From: Devosia sp.
Lineage (GTDB): Bacteria > Pseudomonadota > Alphaproteobacteria > Rhizobiales > Devosiaceae
Assembly (NCBI GenBank): GCA_016713105.1
Contig: JADJPS010000018.1
Location: forward strand, 310,001-374,000
Direction of reading: 5' to 3'
DNA: 64,000 bases
Shown: positions 44,241 through 53,347 of the stretch, piece by piece
How the letters are laid out: every line of letters starts with the position of its first letter
Position numbering within the stretch: position 1 is the stretch's first letter
Made by a program: the position numbers and the translations under genes
The notes under the pieces: model-generated
The model's database searches: none
Told to the model about the DNA's origin: nothing
The model's input: the letters and a program-made list of their open reading frames with translations, nothing else

Positions 44241-44435
44241 GGGGGAACTCCGATGTTATTCTTACCTTACGCCACGTAATGTATAACAAACGTCACGTCA
44301 AGGATTTTTAACATGGCTAGGATGAGCCAATGCGCGCAGCATCCTCCTCCCGGGACCGTCGTCGCAAAGCTGCCGCCGGTGAGACCCATCCTCCCCCCTT
44401 CACGTTTGCGGGGCACCATGGTGCCACCCCACCGC

Positions 44436-44645
44436 TGTCACCCCGGCGCAGGCCGGGGTCCATCCTGAGATGGCCCCCGATCACGGCGCGTGCGCAGAGT
44501 GCCGGGTCCCGGCCTGCGCCGGGATGACATCGAGCCTGCAGTGACCGCTTGGGCCCCCCTGCCCACCAGCGGTGGAGGGGGCTGATCCTCCCCTGCGCAG
44601 CGGGGGAGGGGAACCACCCGAAAGGGTGGTGGAGGGGGCGTCCCG
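44436..44645. repeat. Composite of two dispersed inverted repeats
   Basis: TGTCACCCCGGCGCAGGCCG at 44436 pairs with CGGCCTGCGCCGGGATGACA ending near 44529; this is a widespread alphaproteobacterial intergenic palindrome. It is followed by CCACCAGCGGTGGAGGGGGC, a CTCCCC...GGGGAGGGG hairpin and CCACCCGAAAGGGTGG up to 44645. The rest of the 666-base gap between 44241 and 44906 shows no convincing gene. Confidence 0.75.
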
Positions 44646-44906
44646 GCCACGGCGCCTCCCGGATACACCGGCGTCCTCAACGGTCCTGTCCCGACGACCA
44701 GCGACGACCGCTTCGCGCCGACCGCGGTGCTTTGGGTAAGCAAAAACCTTGCGCGGTCGGCCGCTGGCAGGGCGATGGTGGCGAAGCCATTCTACCTTCT
44801 GACCCCTGCCGGAATCTCATTCCTTGGACGTCGATTCTTGGGGCCCTATGGACGCCTCCGCCCGACCTTTTTCGACACTGTCGGCCACGAGCGGACTTCA
44901 CACCGT

Positions 44907-45847
44907 TTAGGTTGCAGCCGCATTTCCGCTCGCTTGACGCCTGTCCAGCCGGTCAAGCGTAACCCCCAGGATGAAGCTCAGCCATGCGAGGTCTGTTGCC
45001 GCCCAGCGGTCGCTGAGCTCGACGAACTTCGGCGTACAGCGCAGCAGGTGTCCGGCTTTGGCTTCCGGCACACTAGCCCTAGGTCCTCCGCTACCTCGAG
45101 GATGGTCCGCACCTGGGCCCGCGCCATTCCGTAGCGCCGCGACATCTCGCCTGCCGGTGCGCTGCAGAACATCCCCTCGGGCGTCTCGCGCATGGTCTGC
45201 AGCAGGTGCGCGAACACCAGGTAACCGAAGTCGCGCTTGAACAGCGCATCGGTCTCGGGAAAGGGTTCCAGCATGCTGAAGCGATGGTGGAAGTAGCAAT
45301 CAACCACCACCCGGGCAAAGCCGGTGAACATGCCCGGCCGCCGCGCCAGCTTGTCAGCCGGCGCCGGCAGCGGCCGCACCTCGCCCAGCGCCTCGAGGAA
45401 GATGGTGATCGACTGCTGCCCCATCTCCACCAGCTTCGGCGTCGGGTAGAACGGCCGTGCCCTGCGGTCGGGTCCCGGCGGCGCGTAGTCGACGAGCCCG
45501 GCGCGATGGAACACCCGTACCATCAGCTTGGCCCAGCTGACGCTGGCGAACGGCGTCCGCCCGATTGCGGCAAGCAGCAGCGACGCCGTCGCCCCCGTCG
45601 TCGGACCGCCATCCGCCATGTCGTAGAGGCTGAGGATCATCACCATCGTGGCATAGCGCCCGGTCTGGCAGATCAGCTTGGCGACCATCGGGTTGCCGTC
45701 GGCTACCGCCAACCCCGTATCGGTATGACGACGCTTGGCCACAGGAAAGTTCGGGTGGGCGCGGATGACATCGGCATCGGCGAAAAGCGCGGCACGGCTG
45801 AAGTGGTCGACCATCGGGCAGGGCAAGATAGGGACAAACTTTGCCAA
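44907..45847 (-). pseudogene. Hypothetical protein with winged-helix-like segments, frameshifted
   Basis: The frame from 45847 encodes about 260 residues of helical, mildly basic sequence (SRAALFADADVIRAHPNFPV, VSWAKLMVRVFHRAGLVDYA, YGMARAQVRTILEVAEDLGL) that looks like repeated winged-helix elements. It is lost after VCRKP near 45055-45064. The next frame continues KAGHLLRCTPKFVELSDRWA and ends at 44907. One added base would give about 312 residues. A start at a later ATG (MVDHFSRA) is possible. No family was recognised. Confidence 0.5.
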
Positions 45848-46247
45848 GCATGGCGCATCGGCCGTGTGTTAGCAATCACGCTACGGTTACCAATCTCTAA
45901 AAGGCCAAAATACCCTTAATGCAGACGGTTCGGCATCGTGGCCGATACGAACCCGAGCAACATATGGACGCGCGCTTTACAGTAACGGTGCCTCGATGAC
46001 TGGTCTGTCGTGAGACAGGGAGCTATTTTCTTCGCGTCCGAAATTCCTAGAAGACAAGATAAACCATCGTGCTGCGGGGGCAACACTGAAGATGCCGAAA
46101 ATCATCAGCGGCCGAGCCAGGCGCGACCAATAGTCTGCGCGGCTGCTCAACCGGGGCGCGGCCCCGGGATCACTTCATCGACAATCCTTGACGACAGCAG
46201 AGGCTGAGTGCCGCGCGGTCGCGAACACCTTGACGGGCTCATCGAAT
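45848..46247. other. Intergenic region without a recognised gene
   Basis: These 400 bases separate two divergent genes and are less GC-rich than their surroundings. They contain AT-rich stretches (CCAATCTCTAAAAGGCCAAA and GAAGACAAGATAAACC) that could hold promoters for both directions. No hairpin, RNA motif or conserved frame was seen. The absence of the usual GC-rich repeats is itself different from other gaps. Confidence 0.5.
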
Positions 46248-48977
46248 ATGACAGCTTTAGTGACTAATTCGGCATCGCGCGCTACCATTTTTGCTGGAAT
46301 CGCCCGGAAACTGGCGCTTCTGCTGGGACTCGCCTTCGCGCTGCTGGTCTGGGCCGAACTCACCATGCCGGCGACCGCACTGGCTGCGACGGAAACCATC
46401 AGCTGTCCCGACCTTGAACTGGCGGCGTTGAACGTGCGCAGCGAGACGCTGATCGACCAAGCCGACATGAACGCCGAGAGCTGCGTCGCCAGCGCCAGCG
46501 AACCCACATACGACTCGGGCTTCCGGCTGTTCGCCTATACGGAGGGAGCCGCGAGCGGAGGGGCCCCATTCTGGGTGCTGCCCGGGGTAGTCATCGGCGG
46601 CAAGAGCTATCGGTTCGGCATCGACAGCGAAAACCCGGTAGTCTGCACCGGCGCAGGTTGCGGCGCCTGGCCGCGCGGGGACTACGCCGTCTGCTACCCC
46701 CAGAGCGGCGCCTGTCATTTCACTGCGACCCTCGACGTCGATGGCTATCCCGCCAGCATTTCCGGAGACGTTCCGTCAGGCCAGTACAAGATCACCAACA
46801 TCACCGTCTCCTTCGAGCCCGCCTCGCTGCCGCCACCGCCCAACACGGCGCCAGTGTTTTCGAATGTGCCCGACAATATCAGCGTCAACACCGATGCCGG
46901 CCAGCCGACTGCCGTCGTCACCTTCACCGCACCGACGGCCGAAGACGATGTCGACGGCCCGGTGACCCCCGTGCTCACCGCCGGCCTGCCCTCGGGCTCG
47001 GCCTTCCCGGTCGGCGTCACCACCGTCACCTACACGGCGACCGACGAGGCGGGGAATTCGGACACCGCGAGCTTCACCGTCACCGTCACCGATGCGGAAA
47101 AACCGGTGATCGGCACGGTAAGCGACATTGCCGTGCCCACCGATCCGGGCGTCACCACCGCCGCAGTCGATTTGTTCGCCGCGGTCTCCGACAATGTCGA
47201 CGACCCAGGCCACTTCACCCCGGTGTTCAAGATCGGTGGCTCCACCATCACCAGCGGCCACGATTTCCCGCTCGGGCAAACCACCGTCACCGTCGACGCC
47301 AACGCGGACACGGCCGGGAACGAGCCGCTGCAGATCAGCTTCAAGGTAACCGTCACCGACGACGAAAAGCCGCTCTTCACCACCTTCCCCGACAATATCG
47401 AGCTCTCGGTCGACTACCCGGACACCACCGCCACCGCGAGCTGGACCGAACCGGAAGCGAGCGACAACGACGCCGAAGTCGAGGTCAAGCAGACCGCCGG
47501 CCTGGCATCGGGCGCCGCGTTCCCGCTCGGCGTGACCACGGTCACCTACGAGGCGACGGATACCGCCGAAAACGGCACCCAGCGCTCGTTCACCGTCACA
47601 GTGACGCAGCGCGAACCCGGCTCCGTCACGTTCGTCATCAACTCCAAGGCCACGGGTACGTTCGGCTTCACCTCGGATGAGCCAGCCCTCACCACCTCGG
47701 TCTTCACGAGCGGCGGCACCGGCCGTTCCGGCCCGCTCCTCGTCCGCCCCGGCTCCTACGATTTCGGCTTCACCGTGCCCTCCGACATCGGCATCGAAGC
47801 TGCGACCTGCACGACCGGCGGCACCATCGACCGCGCCTCGCGCGCCGGCTCTGTGGAATTGACCGCCGGCAGCAGCGTTACCTGCACCATCACGGCACTC
47901 GATTCCGTGCGCGACACGGTGGCGACCATCGGCGCTCTGGCCGAGATCCGCAGCCAGCTGATCATCGCGTCCGGCCCCGACCTGCAGCGTCGGCTGAACC
48001 TGCTGAGCGGCGAGGGCCCGGTCGGCGGCCTCAGCGGCTTCGGCCTGTCGTATCTCGACCCGAACCTGCCGCTGACCCTCTCCATGAACAGCGACGCCTC
48101 GGCGTTCTCGTTCAGCTACAGCGGCGCCGGTGGCTCCGACCCGGCCGGCGAAGCCCTGGCCGAGGCTGGCCTTGTCACCGACCCGGCGGCGGGCCAGCAA
48201 CTCGGCAACAATCTCGACGTCTGGCTCGAGGGCAAGTACGCCAGGTTTGATGCCACGGGCGGCAATGGCAGCTTCGCCGTGCTGCATGGCGGGCTCGACT
48301 ACAAGGTCTCCAACGACCTGCTGTTCGGTGTTGGCGCCCAGGTCGACTGGGTTGGCATGGACAGCGCCGGCGGCACCGGCCATGCCGACGGTCTCGGCTA
48401 CATGATCGGACCGTACATCACCGCCAACCTGTTGCCGGGCCTCTACTTCGATGCCCGCGCGGCCTGGGGCCAGTCGTTCAACGAGGTCAGCCCCTATGAT
48501 ACCTACACCGACAGCACTACCGGCGAGCGCTCGCTCATCACCGCGGCGCTGGGCGGCATCACCGACCTGGGTCCGCTCGAGATCCGACCTGAAGCGCGCC
48601 TGTCGTGGTACCGCGAGCAGATCGCCGGCTACACCGACAGCCTCGATGTCGACATTCCGTCGGTCACCGTCGAAACCGGCACGCTCGAGTTCGGCCCAAC
48701 CTTCCGCCTCCCCGGCGAGGTCGCCGACGGAGTGACAGTCGCGCCGTTCCTCAGCCTCAGCGGCATCTGGACCTTCGCCGAAACCAACACCGCGACGGTC
48801 GTCTCCGGCCAGCCCGGTCTCGACAATGCCGACCTGCGCGGCGTCGTGAAGCTGGGTGTCGACGTCGTTTCCGATAGTGGCTTCAGCATGTCGGCGAAGG
48901 GATCGTACGACGGCATAGGCACCGGTGGCGGCTACGAAGCCCTCGGCGGCAGCCTGTCGATCGGCCAGAAGTTCTGA
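46248..48977 (+). CDS. Autotransporter-type outer-membrane protein with HYR repeats
   Basis: The 909-residue protein has a long signal region (residues 1-50, with LALLLGLAFALLVWAEL), a Cys-containing N-terminal domain (CPDLEL, CVAS, CTGAGCGAW, CYPQSGAC), and three HYR (Ig-like) repeats at about 198-455, each with a TTVTY or TTVTV strand. A linker follows, then a C-terminal beta-barrel of about 260 residues that ends in GQKF with the terminal Phe of outer-membrane proteins. HYR domains serve adhesion. ATG 46248 was chosen; a TTG at 46188 is also in frame. It stands alone. Confidence 0.85.
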   Translation: MTALVTNSASRATIFAGIARKLALLLGLAFALLVWAELTMPATALAATETISCPDLELAALNVRSETLIDQADMNAESCVASASEPTYDSGFRLFAYTEGAASGGAPFWVLPGVVIGGKSYRFGIDSENPVVCTGAGCGAWPRGDYAVCYPQSGACHFTATLDVDGYPASISGDVPSGQYKITNITVSFEPASLPPPPNTAPVFSNVPDNISVNTDAGQPTAVVTFTAPTAEDDVDGPVTPVLTAGLPSGSAFPVGVTTVTYTATDEAGNSDTASFTVTVTDAEKPVIGTVSDIAVPTDPGVTTAAVDLFAAVSDNVDDPGHFTPVFKIGGSTITSGHDFPLGQTTVTVDANADTAGNEPLQISFKVTVTDDEKPLFTTFPDNIELSVDYPDTTATASWTEPEASDNDAEVEVKQTAGLASGAAFPLGVTTVTYEATDTAENGTQRSFTVTVTQREPGSVTFVINSKATGTFGFTSDEPALTTSVFTSGGTGRSGPLLVRPGSYDFGFTVPSDIGIEAATCTTGGTIDRASRAGSVELTAGSSVTCTITALDSVRDTVATIGALAEIRSQLIIASGPDLQRRLNLLSGEGPVGGLSGFGLSYLDPNLPLTLSMNSDASAFSFSYSGAGGSDPAGEALAEAGLVTDPAAGQQLGNNLDVWLEGKYARFDATGGNGSFAVLHGGLDYKVSNDLLFGVGAQVDWVGMDSAGGTGHADGLGYMIGPYITANLLPGLYFDARAAWGQSFNEVSPYDTYTDSTTGERSLITAALGGITDLGPLEIRPEARLSWYREQIAGYTDSLDVDIPSVTVETGTLEFGPTFRLPGEVADGVTVAPFLSLSGIWTFAETNTATVVSGQPGLDNADLRGVVKLGVDVVSDSGFSMSAKGSYDGIGTGGGYEALGGSLSIGQKF

Positions 48978-49179
48978 CACCCCAGAATGGGGCCGCGCCT
49001 CACCGCGGCCTCATCTTGGCCAACAAGGCTCAGGCTTCGTCTGCTTCGGGGCCAATAGCCGACCTGCTTCTGGCCCCACCTACGTCCGCTCCGGCCCAAC
49101 CCCGCCCCCTCCCCGCACCCCCAAAACAAGAAAAGGGCCCGCCGCGGCGAGCCCCCTCCCATTCCCCCTCCCCCGCGCT

Positions 49180-49593
49180 CTACCGGCGGAGGTGCCGCAA
49201 TCTGCCGATCTCGTCGAACTCGGCCTGTTCGGCCCGCGCATCGGCCGCCATCTCGCGGCCGTGCTCGCGCTGGTCGAGCAGTTCGACCTTCTTCAGGTCC
49301 TCCACCGCTTCGGCCAGCGCGTCCTGCGCCGCCTCGAGCGTGCCGCGCATGTCGGCGGCCGAGGCCAGCAGGTTGTCCCGCCGCGCGATCGCCGCCTTGG
49401 CGAAGGTCGAATAGGCGAAGTGCGCGACATCTGAGATGCCGGTCTTCTGCTGCTCGATCTCGATCTGTTGGTCGAGTTCGGCGGCCATGCGCTCGAAGTC
49501 GGCGATCATCATCTCGATCTGGGTGACCTGGCGGCGCTTCTCGTCCACCTGGAATTTCTTGAGCCGGATCAGGCTCTCGCTGCGCGACTTCAC
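49180..49593 (-). CDS. fliJ: Flagellar export chaperone-like protein FliJ
   Basis: The 137-residue protein is a continuous coiled coil (SRSESLIRLKKFQVDEKRRQ, VTQIEMMIADFERMAAELDQ, QIEIEQQ), with the charged heptad pattern and size of FliJ. FliJ activates the FliI ATPase through its stalk. It follows fliI by 37 bases in the same direction, which is the usual order and supports the call despite weak sequence conservation. Confidence 0.85.
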   Translation of the reverse strand: MKSRSESLIRLKKFQVDEKRRQVTQIEMMIADFERMAAELDQQIEIEQQKTGISDVAHFAYSTFAKAAIARRDNLLASAADMRGTLEAAQDALAEAVEDLKKVELLDQREHGREMAADARAEQAEFDEIGRLRHLRR

Positions 49594-49630
49594 GACTTGT
49601 ACTCCTTACACAACAAGTCACTCACACTTC

Positions 49631-50953
49631 TCACGCGCCGGCCCTTTCAACGATCGCCTGCAGCATCCCATAGCCGTCCGCGATCGAGGTGCGCTCCTCC
49701 CGCTGCTGGGTCAGGAACTGCTCCAGCGCCGGGTTGATCGCAATGGCACGGTCCACGCCCGGATCCGATCCCTTCCGGTAAGCCCCCAGCCGGATCAGTT
49801 CCTCCATGTCGGCATAGGTCGACATGAGCTCCCGCGCCTTCTGCAGGAGCGGCCGGGTGTTGACCGGCACGCATCCCGGCATGGTGCGCGAGATAGACCT
49901 CAGAACGTTCACCGCCGGGTAGCGACCCCGCTCCGCGATCGAACGCTCCATCACGATGTGCCCATCGAGAATGCCGCGAACGGCGTCCGCAATGGGCTCA
50001 TTGTGATCGTCACCTTCCACCAAAACGGTAAACAGTCCGGTAATGGAGCCCGACCCGACGAGCCCGGGGCCTGCCCGCTCGAGCAATCTGGGCAGTTCGG
50101 TGAACACCGTCGGCGGGTAGCCCTTGGCCGTCGGCGGCTCGCCGATGGCGAGGCCGATCTCGCGCTGCGCCTGCGCAAAGCGGGTGAGGCTGTCCATCAT
50201 CACCAGCACCCGCTTGCCCTGGTCGCGGAAATACTCGCTGAGCGTCAGCGTCAGGTAGGCCGCCTGCCGCCGCATCAGCGCCGCCTCGTCGGAGGTGGCC
50301 ACCACCACCACGGCGCGCTGGATGCCGACCTCGCCCAGGTAGTCGGTGACGAATTCCTGCACCTCGCGGCCGCGCTCGCCGATCAGCCCGATCACCGCCA
50401 CGTCGACCTGGGCGTTGCGCGCCAGCATGCTCATCAGCACCGATTTGCCGACGCCGGAGCCGGCGAAGATGCCCATGCGCTGGCCCTCGCACATGGTGGT
50501 GAAGGTGTTGAGCGTCCTGACCCCCATGTCGAGCGGGTCGCCGACCCGCGCCCGCTCGTGCGCCGGCAGCGGCGTCTGGCGCAGCGGATAGGCATGGGCG
50601 CCGCGCGGCAGCGGGCCCTTGCCGTCGATCGGCGCGCCATCGGCGTTGATCACCCGGCCCAGCCAGCTTTCGGACGGCGCCACCGCGCCGGCATGGCTCC
50701 TGAACACCGCCCGGCAGCCCAGCCGCACCCCGGTCAGCGCCCCGAACGGCAGGCACAACGCGTGCCCGTCGCGAAAGCCGATGATCTCGGCCCCGAGCAG
50801 GCCGCCGGCCGTGCTCTCGATCGCCACGCGCCCGCCGACGCGCAATTCCCGCACCGGGCCCACCACCTCGATCAGCAGGCCCTGCACGGTGCGCACGCGA
50901 CCGAACACCTCGACCTCGTCGATCGCCTCGATGGCGGATACCAGCGAATTCAT
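49631..50953 (-). CDS. fliI: Flagellum-specific ATP synthase FliI
   Basis: The 440-residue ATPase has Walker A in GIFAGSGVGKSVLMSMLARN, Walker B near GKRVLVMMDSLTRFAQAQRE, and the export-ATPase signature REIGLAIGEPPTAKGYPPTV. It energises export of flagellar proteins. ATG 50953 was chosen because the family N-terminus (SLVSAIEAID) starts there; the upstream ATG at 51010 gives a non-conserved extension. It is divergent from ctrA across a 390-base regulatory region. Confidence 0.95.
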   Translation of the reverse strand: MNSLVSAIEAIDEVEVFGRVRTVQGLLIEVVGPVRELRVGGRVAIESTAGGLLGAEIIGFRDGHALCLPFGALTGVRLGCRAVFRSHAGAVAPSESWLGRVINADGAPIDGKGPLPRGAHAYPLRQTPLPAHERARVGDPLDMGVRTLNTFTTMCEGQRMGIFAGSGVGKSVLMSMLARNAQVDVAVIGLIGERGREVQEFVTDYLGEVGIQRAVVVVATSDEAALMRRQAAYLTLTLSEYFRDQGKRVLVMMDSLTRFAQAQREIGLAIGEPPTAKGYPPTVFTELPRLLERAGPGLVGSGSITGLFTVLVEGDDHNEPIADAVRGILDGHIVMERSIAERGRYPAVNVLRSISRTMPGCVPVNTRPLLQKARELMSTYADMEELIRLGAYRKGSDPGVDRAIAINPALEQFLTQQREERTSIADGYGMLQAIVERAGA

Positions 50954-51093
50954 GGCGCGCTCACAACCCCGCGATTCGGCTGGATTAAAGGGTAACCGAA
51001 CGTTAAGCAAAAAGCGTTAACCATGGCTGTCCGGTGCGTCGTGGGCGGGTCTGCGTGTTCCGGTTTTCCACCCCGCCATCCCCAGAAATCTCT

Positions 51094-51259
51094 GAGTCCG
51101 TAGAGTCGATTACAACGGCTTCTTAACCTAATTTATTAAGTCCAATTTTGCCATTTTCTTCAATGTTTTCAATGAGTTAATATATCGACATGGTGAAATG
51201 CATTGCATCTTGCGGATCAGAATTAAACTTTGTTAACTAATTGCGCTTAGCTTTGAGTC
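51094..51259. promoter_or_regulatory. AT-rich ctrA upstream region with GANTC methylation sites and TTAA half-sites
   Basis: This is one of the most AT-rich stretches of the window, lying between fliI and ctrA. GANTC sites are at 51094-51098, 51103-51107 and 51255-51259. TTAA half-sites occur at 51123, 51136, 51177, 51223 and 51233, but the pairs are spaced by nine or six bases rather than the seven of the CtrA consensus. The pattern matches an autoregulated, CcrM-responsive ctrA promoter in kind, though exact promoters were not resolved. Confidence 0.55.
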
Positions 51260-51343
51260 ATATCCAGTAGGGTTCGGTTAGGGCTGAAGGCGAACAGCGC
51301 TTCACCCGGTTCCAGCAGGGAACGGTTTAAGGGGATCGACGGC

Positions 51344-52051
51344 ATGCGTGTACTCTTGATCGAGGACGACAGCGCGACGGCGCAGAGCATCGAGCTGATG
51401 CTCAAATCTGAAAGCTTCAACGTGTACACCACCGACCTCGGTGAAGAGGGCGTCGATCTCGGCAAGCTCTACGACTACGACATCATCCTGCTCGACCTGA
51501 ACCTGCCCGACATGAGTGGCTACGAAGTGCTGCGCACGCTGCGCGTCGCCAAGGTGCAGACGCCGATCCTGATCCTCTCCGGCCTCGCCGGCATCGAGGA
51601 CAAGGTGCGCGGCCTCGGCTTCGGCGCCGACGACTACATGACCAAGCCGTTCCACAAGGACGAACTGGTCGCCCGCATCCACGCCATCGTCCGCCGCTCG
51701 AAGGGCCACGCCCAGTCGGTGATCACCACCGGCGACCTCACCGTCAACCTCGATACCAAGACCGTCGAGGTGCAGTCGGCCCGCGTGCACCTGACCGGCA
51801 AGGAATACCAGATGCTGGAGCTCCTCTCGCTCAGGAAGGGCACCACGCTCACCAAGGAAATGTTCCTCAACCACCTCTATGGCGGCATGGACGAGCCGGA
51901 GCTGAAGATCATCGACGTCTTCATCTGCAAGCTCCGCAAGAAGCTCGCCGCCGCCACCGGCGGCAAGAACTACATCGAGACCGTCTGGGGGCGCGGCTAT
52001 GTCCTGCGCGAGCCTGACGAGAACGACAGCTTTGTCGAGAGCGTCGCCTGA
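51344..52051 (+). CDS. ctrA: Cell-cycle master response regulator CtrA
   Basis: The 235-residue protein starts MRVLLIEDDSATAQSIELML and carries the phosphoacceptor Asp51 (IILLDLNLPDMSGYEV), Lys in GADDYMTKPFHKDEL, and an OmpR-type DNA-binding domain (LTGKEYQMLELLSLRKGTTL, MFLNHLYGGMDEPELKIIDV, IETVWGRGYVL). It is nearly identical to alphaproteobacterial CtrA from memory. CtrA controls flagellar, division and methylation genes. The neighbours fliI, chpT and a methyltransferase gene suit this. Confidence 0.97.
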   Translation: MRVLLIEDDSATAQSIELMLKSESFNVYTTDLGEEGVDLGKLYDYDIILLDLNLPDMSGYEVLRTLRVAKVQTPILILSGLAGIEDKVRGLGFGADDYMTKPFHKDELVARIHAIVRRSKGHAQSVITTGDLTVNLDTKTVEVQSARVHLTGKEYQMLELLSLRKGTTLTKEMFLNHLYGGMDEPELKIIDVFICKLRKKLAAATGGKNYIETVWGRGYVLREPDENDSFVESVA

Positions 52052-52153
52052 CTTCGGCGCCCAACGGGCACCAGCGATATCGGGATAGCCCCGTGCCGGC
52101 CGGCTCGGGGTCTTGTGTTTTTCGCCGGCGCGGCGGCGTGAGGCGGGCCTGAC

Positions 52154-52783
52154 ATGGATGATGTCTGGGAGGTGGATGGCACCCTCGAGCCGATCGACTT
52201 CGCGGGCTATGCCGGGGACCGTGCACCGCTGGAGCTTGCGATGCGGGCCGTCGAACGCTGGTCGGCGCCCGGCGACTGGGTGCTGGATCCGTTCGCCGGC
52301 CTCGGCACCTTCCTTGCCGCCGCCGCCCGGCTGGACCGCCGCGCCATCGGCATCGAACCCGCTCCCGAGCGTCTGGACTACCTGCGAAGCCACTTCGCGC
52401 CGCCGCACCGGATCATCGCCGGCAAGGCCCAGTCCGTCGATCTCACCGGACTTCCGCCGATCGGCCTGCTGCTCTGCAGTCCGCCCTACCCGACGGTCGA
52501 TCTCGCCGACGATCCGTGGGGCCCCGGCTATTTCGACGACATGGCGGCGATCTTCGCCCGCCTCGGGCGCACCCTCCGGCCCGATGGCCGGATCGTGGTC
52601 GAGGTGTCCAACATCCGCACCGAGGACGGCTTCCGTCCGCTGATCGCCCAGTTCAGCACCCTGCTGGGCGCCCTCTTCCCGCCGCGCGATGCCGTCCTGC
52701 GGATCAACCGCAGCGCCTGGCCCGCCGGCCCCGGCACCGGCTGGAGCAGCCTGCTGGTCTTCGCCCCGCCGACAGGACGCTAG
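52154..52783 (+). CDS. Solitary SAM-dependent methyltransferase with SPPY motif
   Basis: The 209-residue protein has the SAM-binding motif LDPFAGLGTFLAAAARLDRR near residues 44-63 and the catalytic SPPYP near residue 115, the order of FxGxG before SPPY. This is the pattern of N4/N6 amino-methyltransferases, but it lacks any target-recognition domain and is much shorter than CcrM. It could be a DNA or an RNA (Trm-G10-like) enzyme. It starts 103 bases after ctrA in the same direction, with no restriction gene nearby. Confidence 0.7.
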   Translation: MDDVWEVDGTLEPIDFAGYAGDRAPLELAMRAVERWSAPGDWVLDPFAGLGTFLAAAARLDRRAIGIEPAPERLDYLRSHFAPPHRIIAGKAQSVDLTGLPPIGLLLCSPPYPTVDLADDPWGPGYFDDMAAIFARLGRTLRPDGRIVVEVSNIRTEDGFRPLIAQFSTLLGALFPPRDAVLRINRSAWPAGPGTGWSSLLVFAPPTGR

Positions 52784-52875
52784 GGCCCGGTCCGGCCCAC
52801 CCGCCGCGTCGCCGGGCCCCGCGCCCGGCCGCCCGCCAACCCCAGCTGCCGTCCCCCTTGACCGCCGCTCTGTAA

Positions 52876-52894
52876 TGTAACATCATAAGTTACA
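52876..52894. promoter_or_regulatory. Operator overlapping the Rrf2 gene start
   Basis: TGTAAC (52876-52881) and GTTACA (52889-52894) form a perfect inverted repeat with a 7-base centre. Its last base is the A of the Rrf2 start codon. Its position strongly suggests autorepression by the Rrf2 protein, and control of the flavoprotein gene behind it. Confidence 0.6.
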
Positions 52895-53346
52895 TGAGTC
52901 AGGACAATCGCCTCTCCGCCGTGCTGCACGCCCTGCTGCACATGGCCGATCACGCCGGGCCGCTCACGTCGGCCGAGCTGGCGCTGATGATGAGCACCAA
53001 TCCCGTCGTCGTGCGGCGCACCATGGCCGGCCTGCGCGAGGCCGGGCTGGTCCACTCCGCCAGGGGGCACGGCGGCGGCTGGGAACTCGCCCGCGATCTC
53101 GCCTCGGTGACGCTGCGCGACATCTACGACGCCCTCGGGTCCCCCCGCCTCATCGCCATGGGCATCCCGCTCGCCCATCCCGGCTGCCTCGTCGAGCAGG
53201 CCGTCAACCACGCGCTCGGCAGCGCCTTCGCCGACGCCGAGGCTCTGCTGGTCGACCGGCTCGGCGAAGTGACGCTGGCCCGGCTGGCCGAAGATTTCAG
53301 CACCAGGGCGGTTCGGCACCGCCGGCACCACCACGAGGATACTTGA
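52894..53346 (+). CDS. Rrf2-family transcription regulator
   Basis: The 150-residue protein has an N-terminal winged helix: VLHALLHMADHAGPLTSAEL, ALMMSTNPVVVRRTMAGLRE, AGLVHSARGHGGGWELARDL, the Rrf2 signature. It has only one cysteine (GCLVEQAV), not the CX(n)C cluster of iron-sulfur members such as IscR, so it may sense redox state through that residue. It is coupled to the flavoprotein gene that begins two bases after its stop. Confidence 0.88.
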   Translation: MSQDNRLSAVLHALLHMADHAGPLTSAELALMMSTNPVVVRRTMAGLREAGLVHSARGHGGGWELARDLASVTLRDIYDALGSPRLIAMGIPLAHPGCLVEQAVNHALGSAFADAEALLVDRLGEVTLARLAEDFSTRAVRHRRHHHEDT

Positions 53347-53347
53347 A

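Noticed and set aside
46840..47600. Tandem repeats in the autotransporter as a CRISPR array or DNA repeat
   Set aside because: They are diverged HYR protein repeats with no constant DNA unit and no spacer structure.
51123..51236. Exact CtrA boxes upstream of ctrA
   Set aside because: TTAA half-sites are present but spaced by nine or six bases, not seven, so no canonical box is claimed there.
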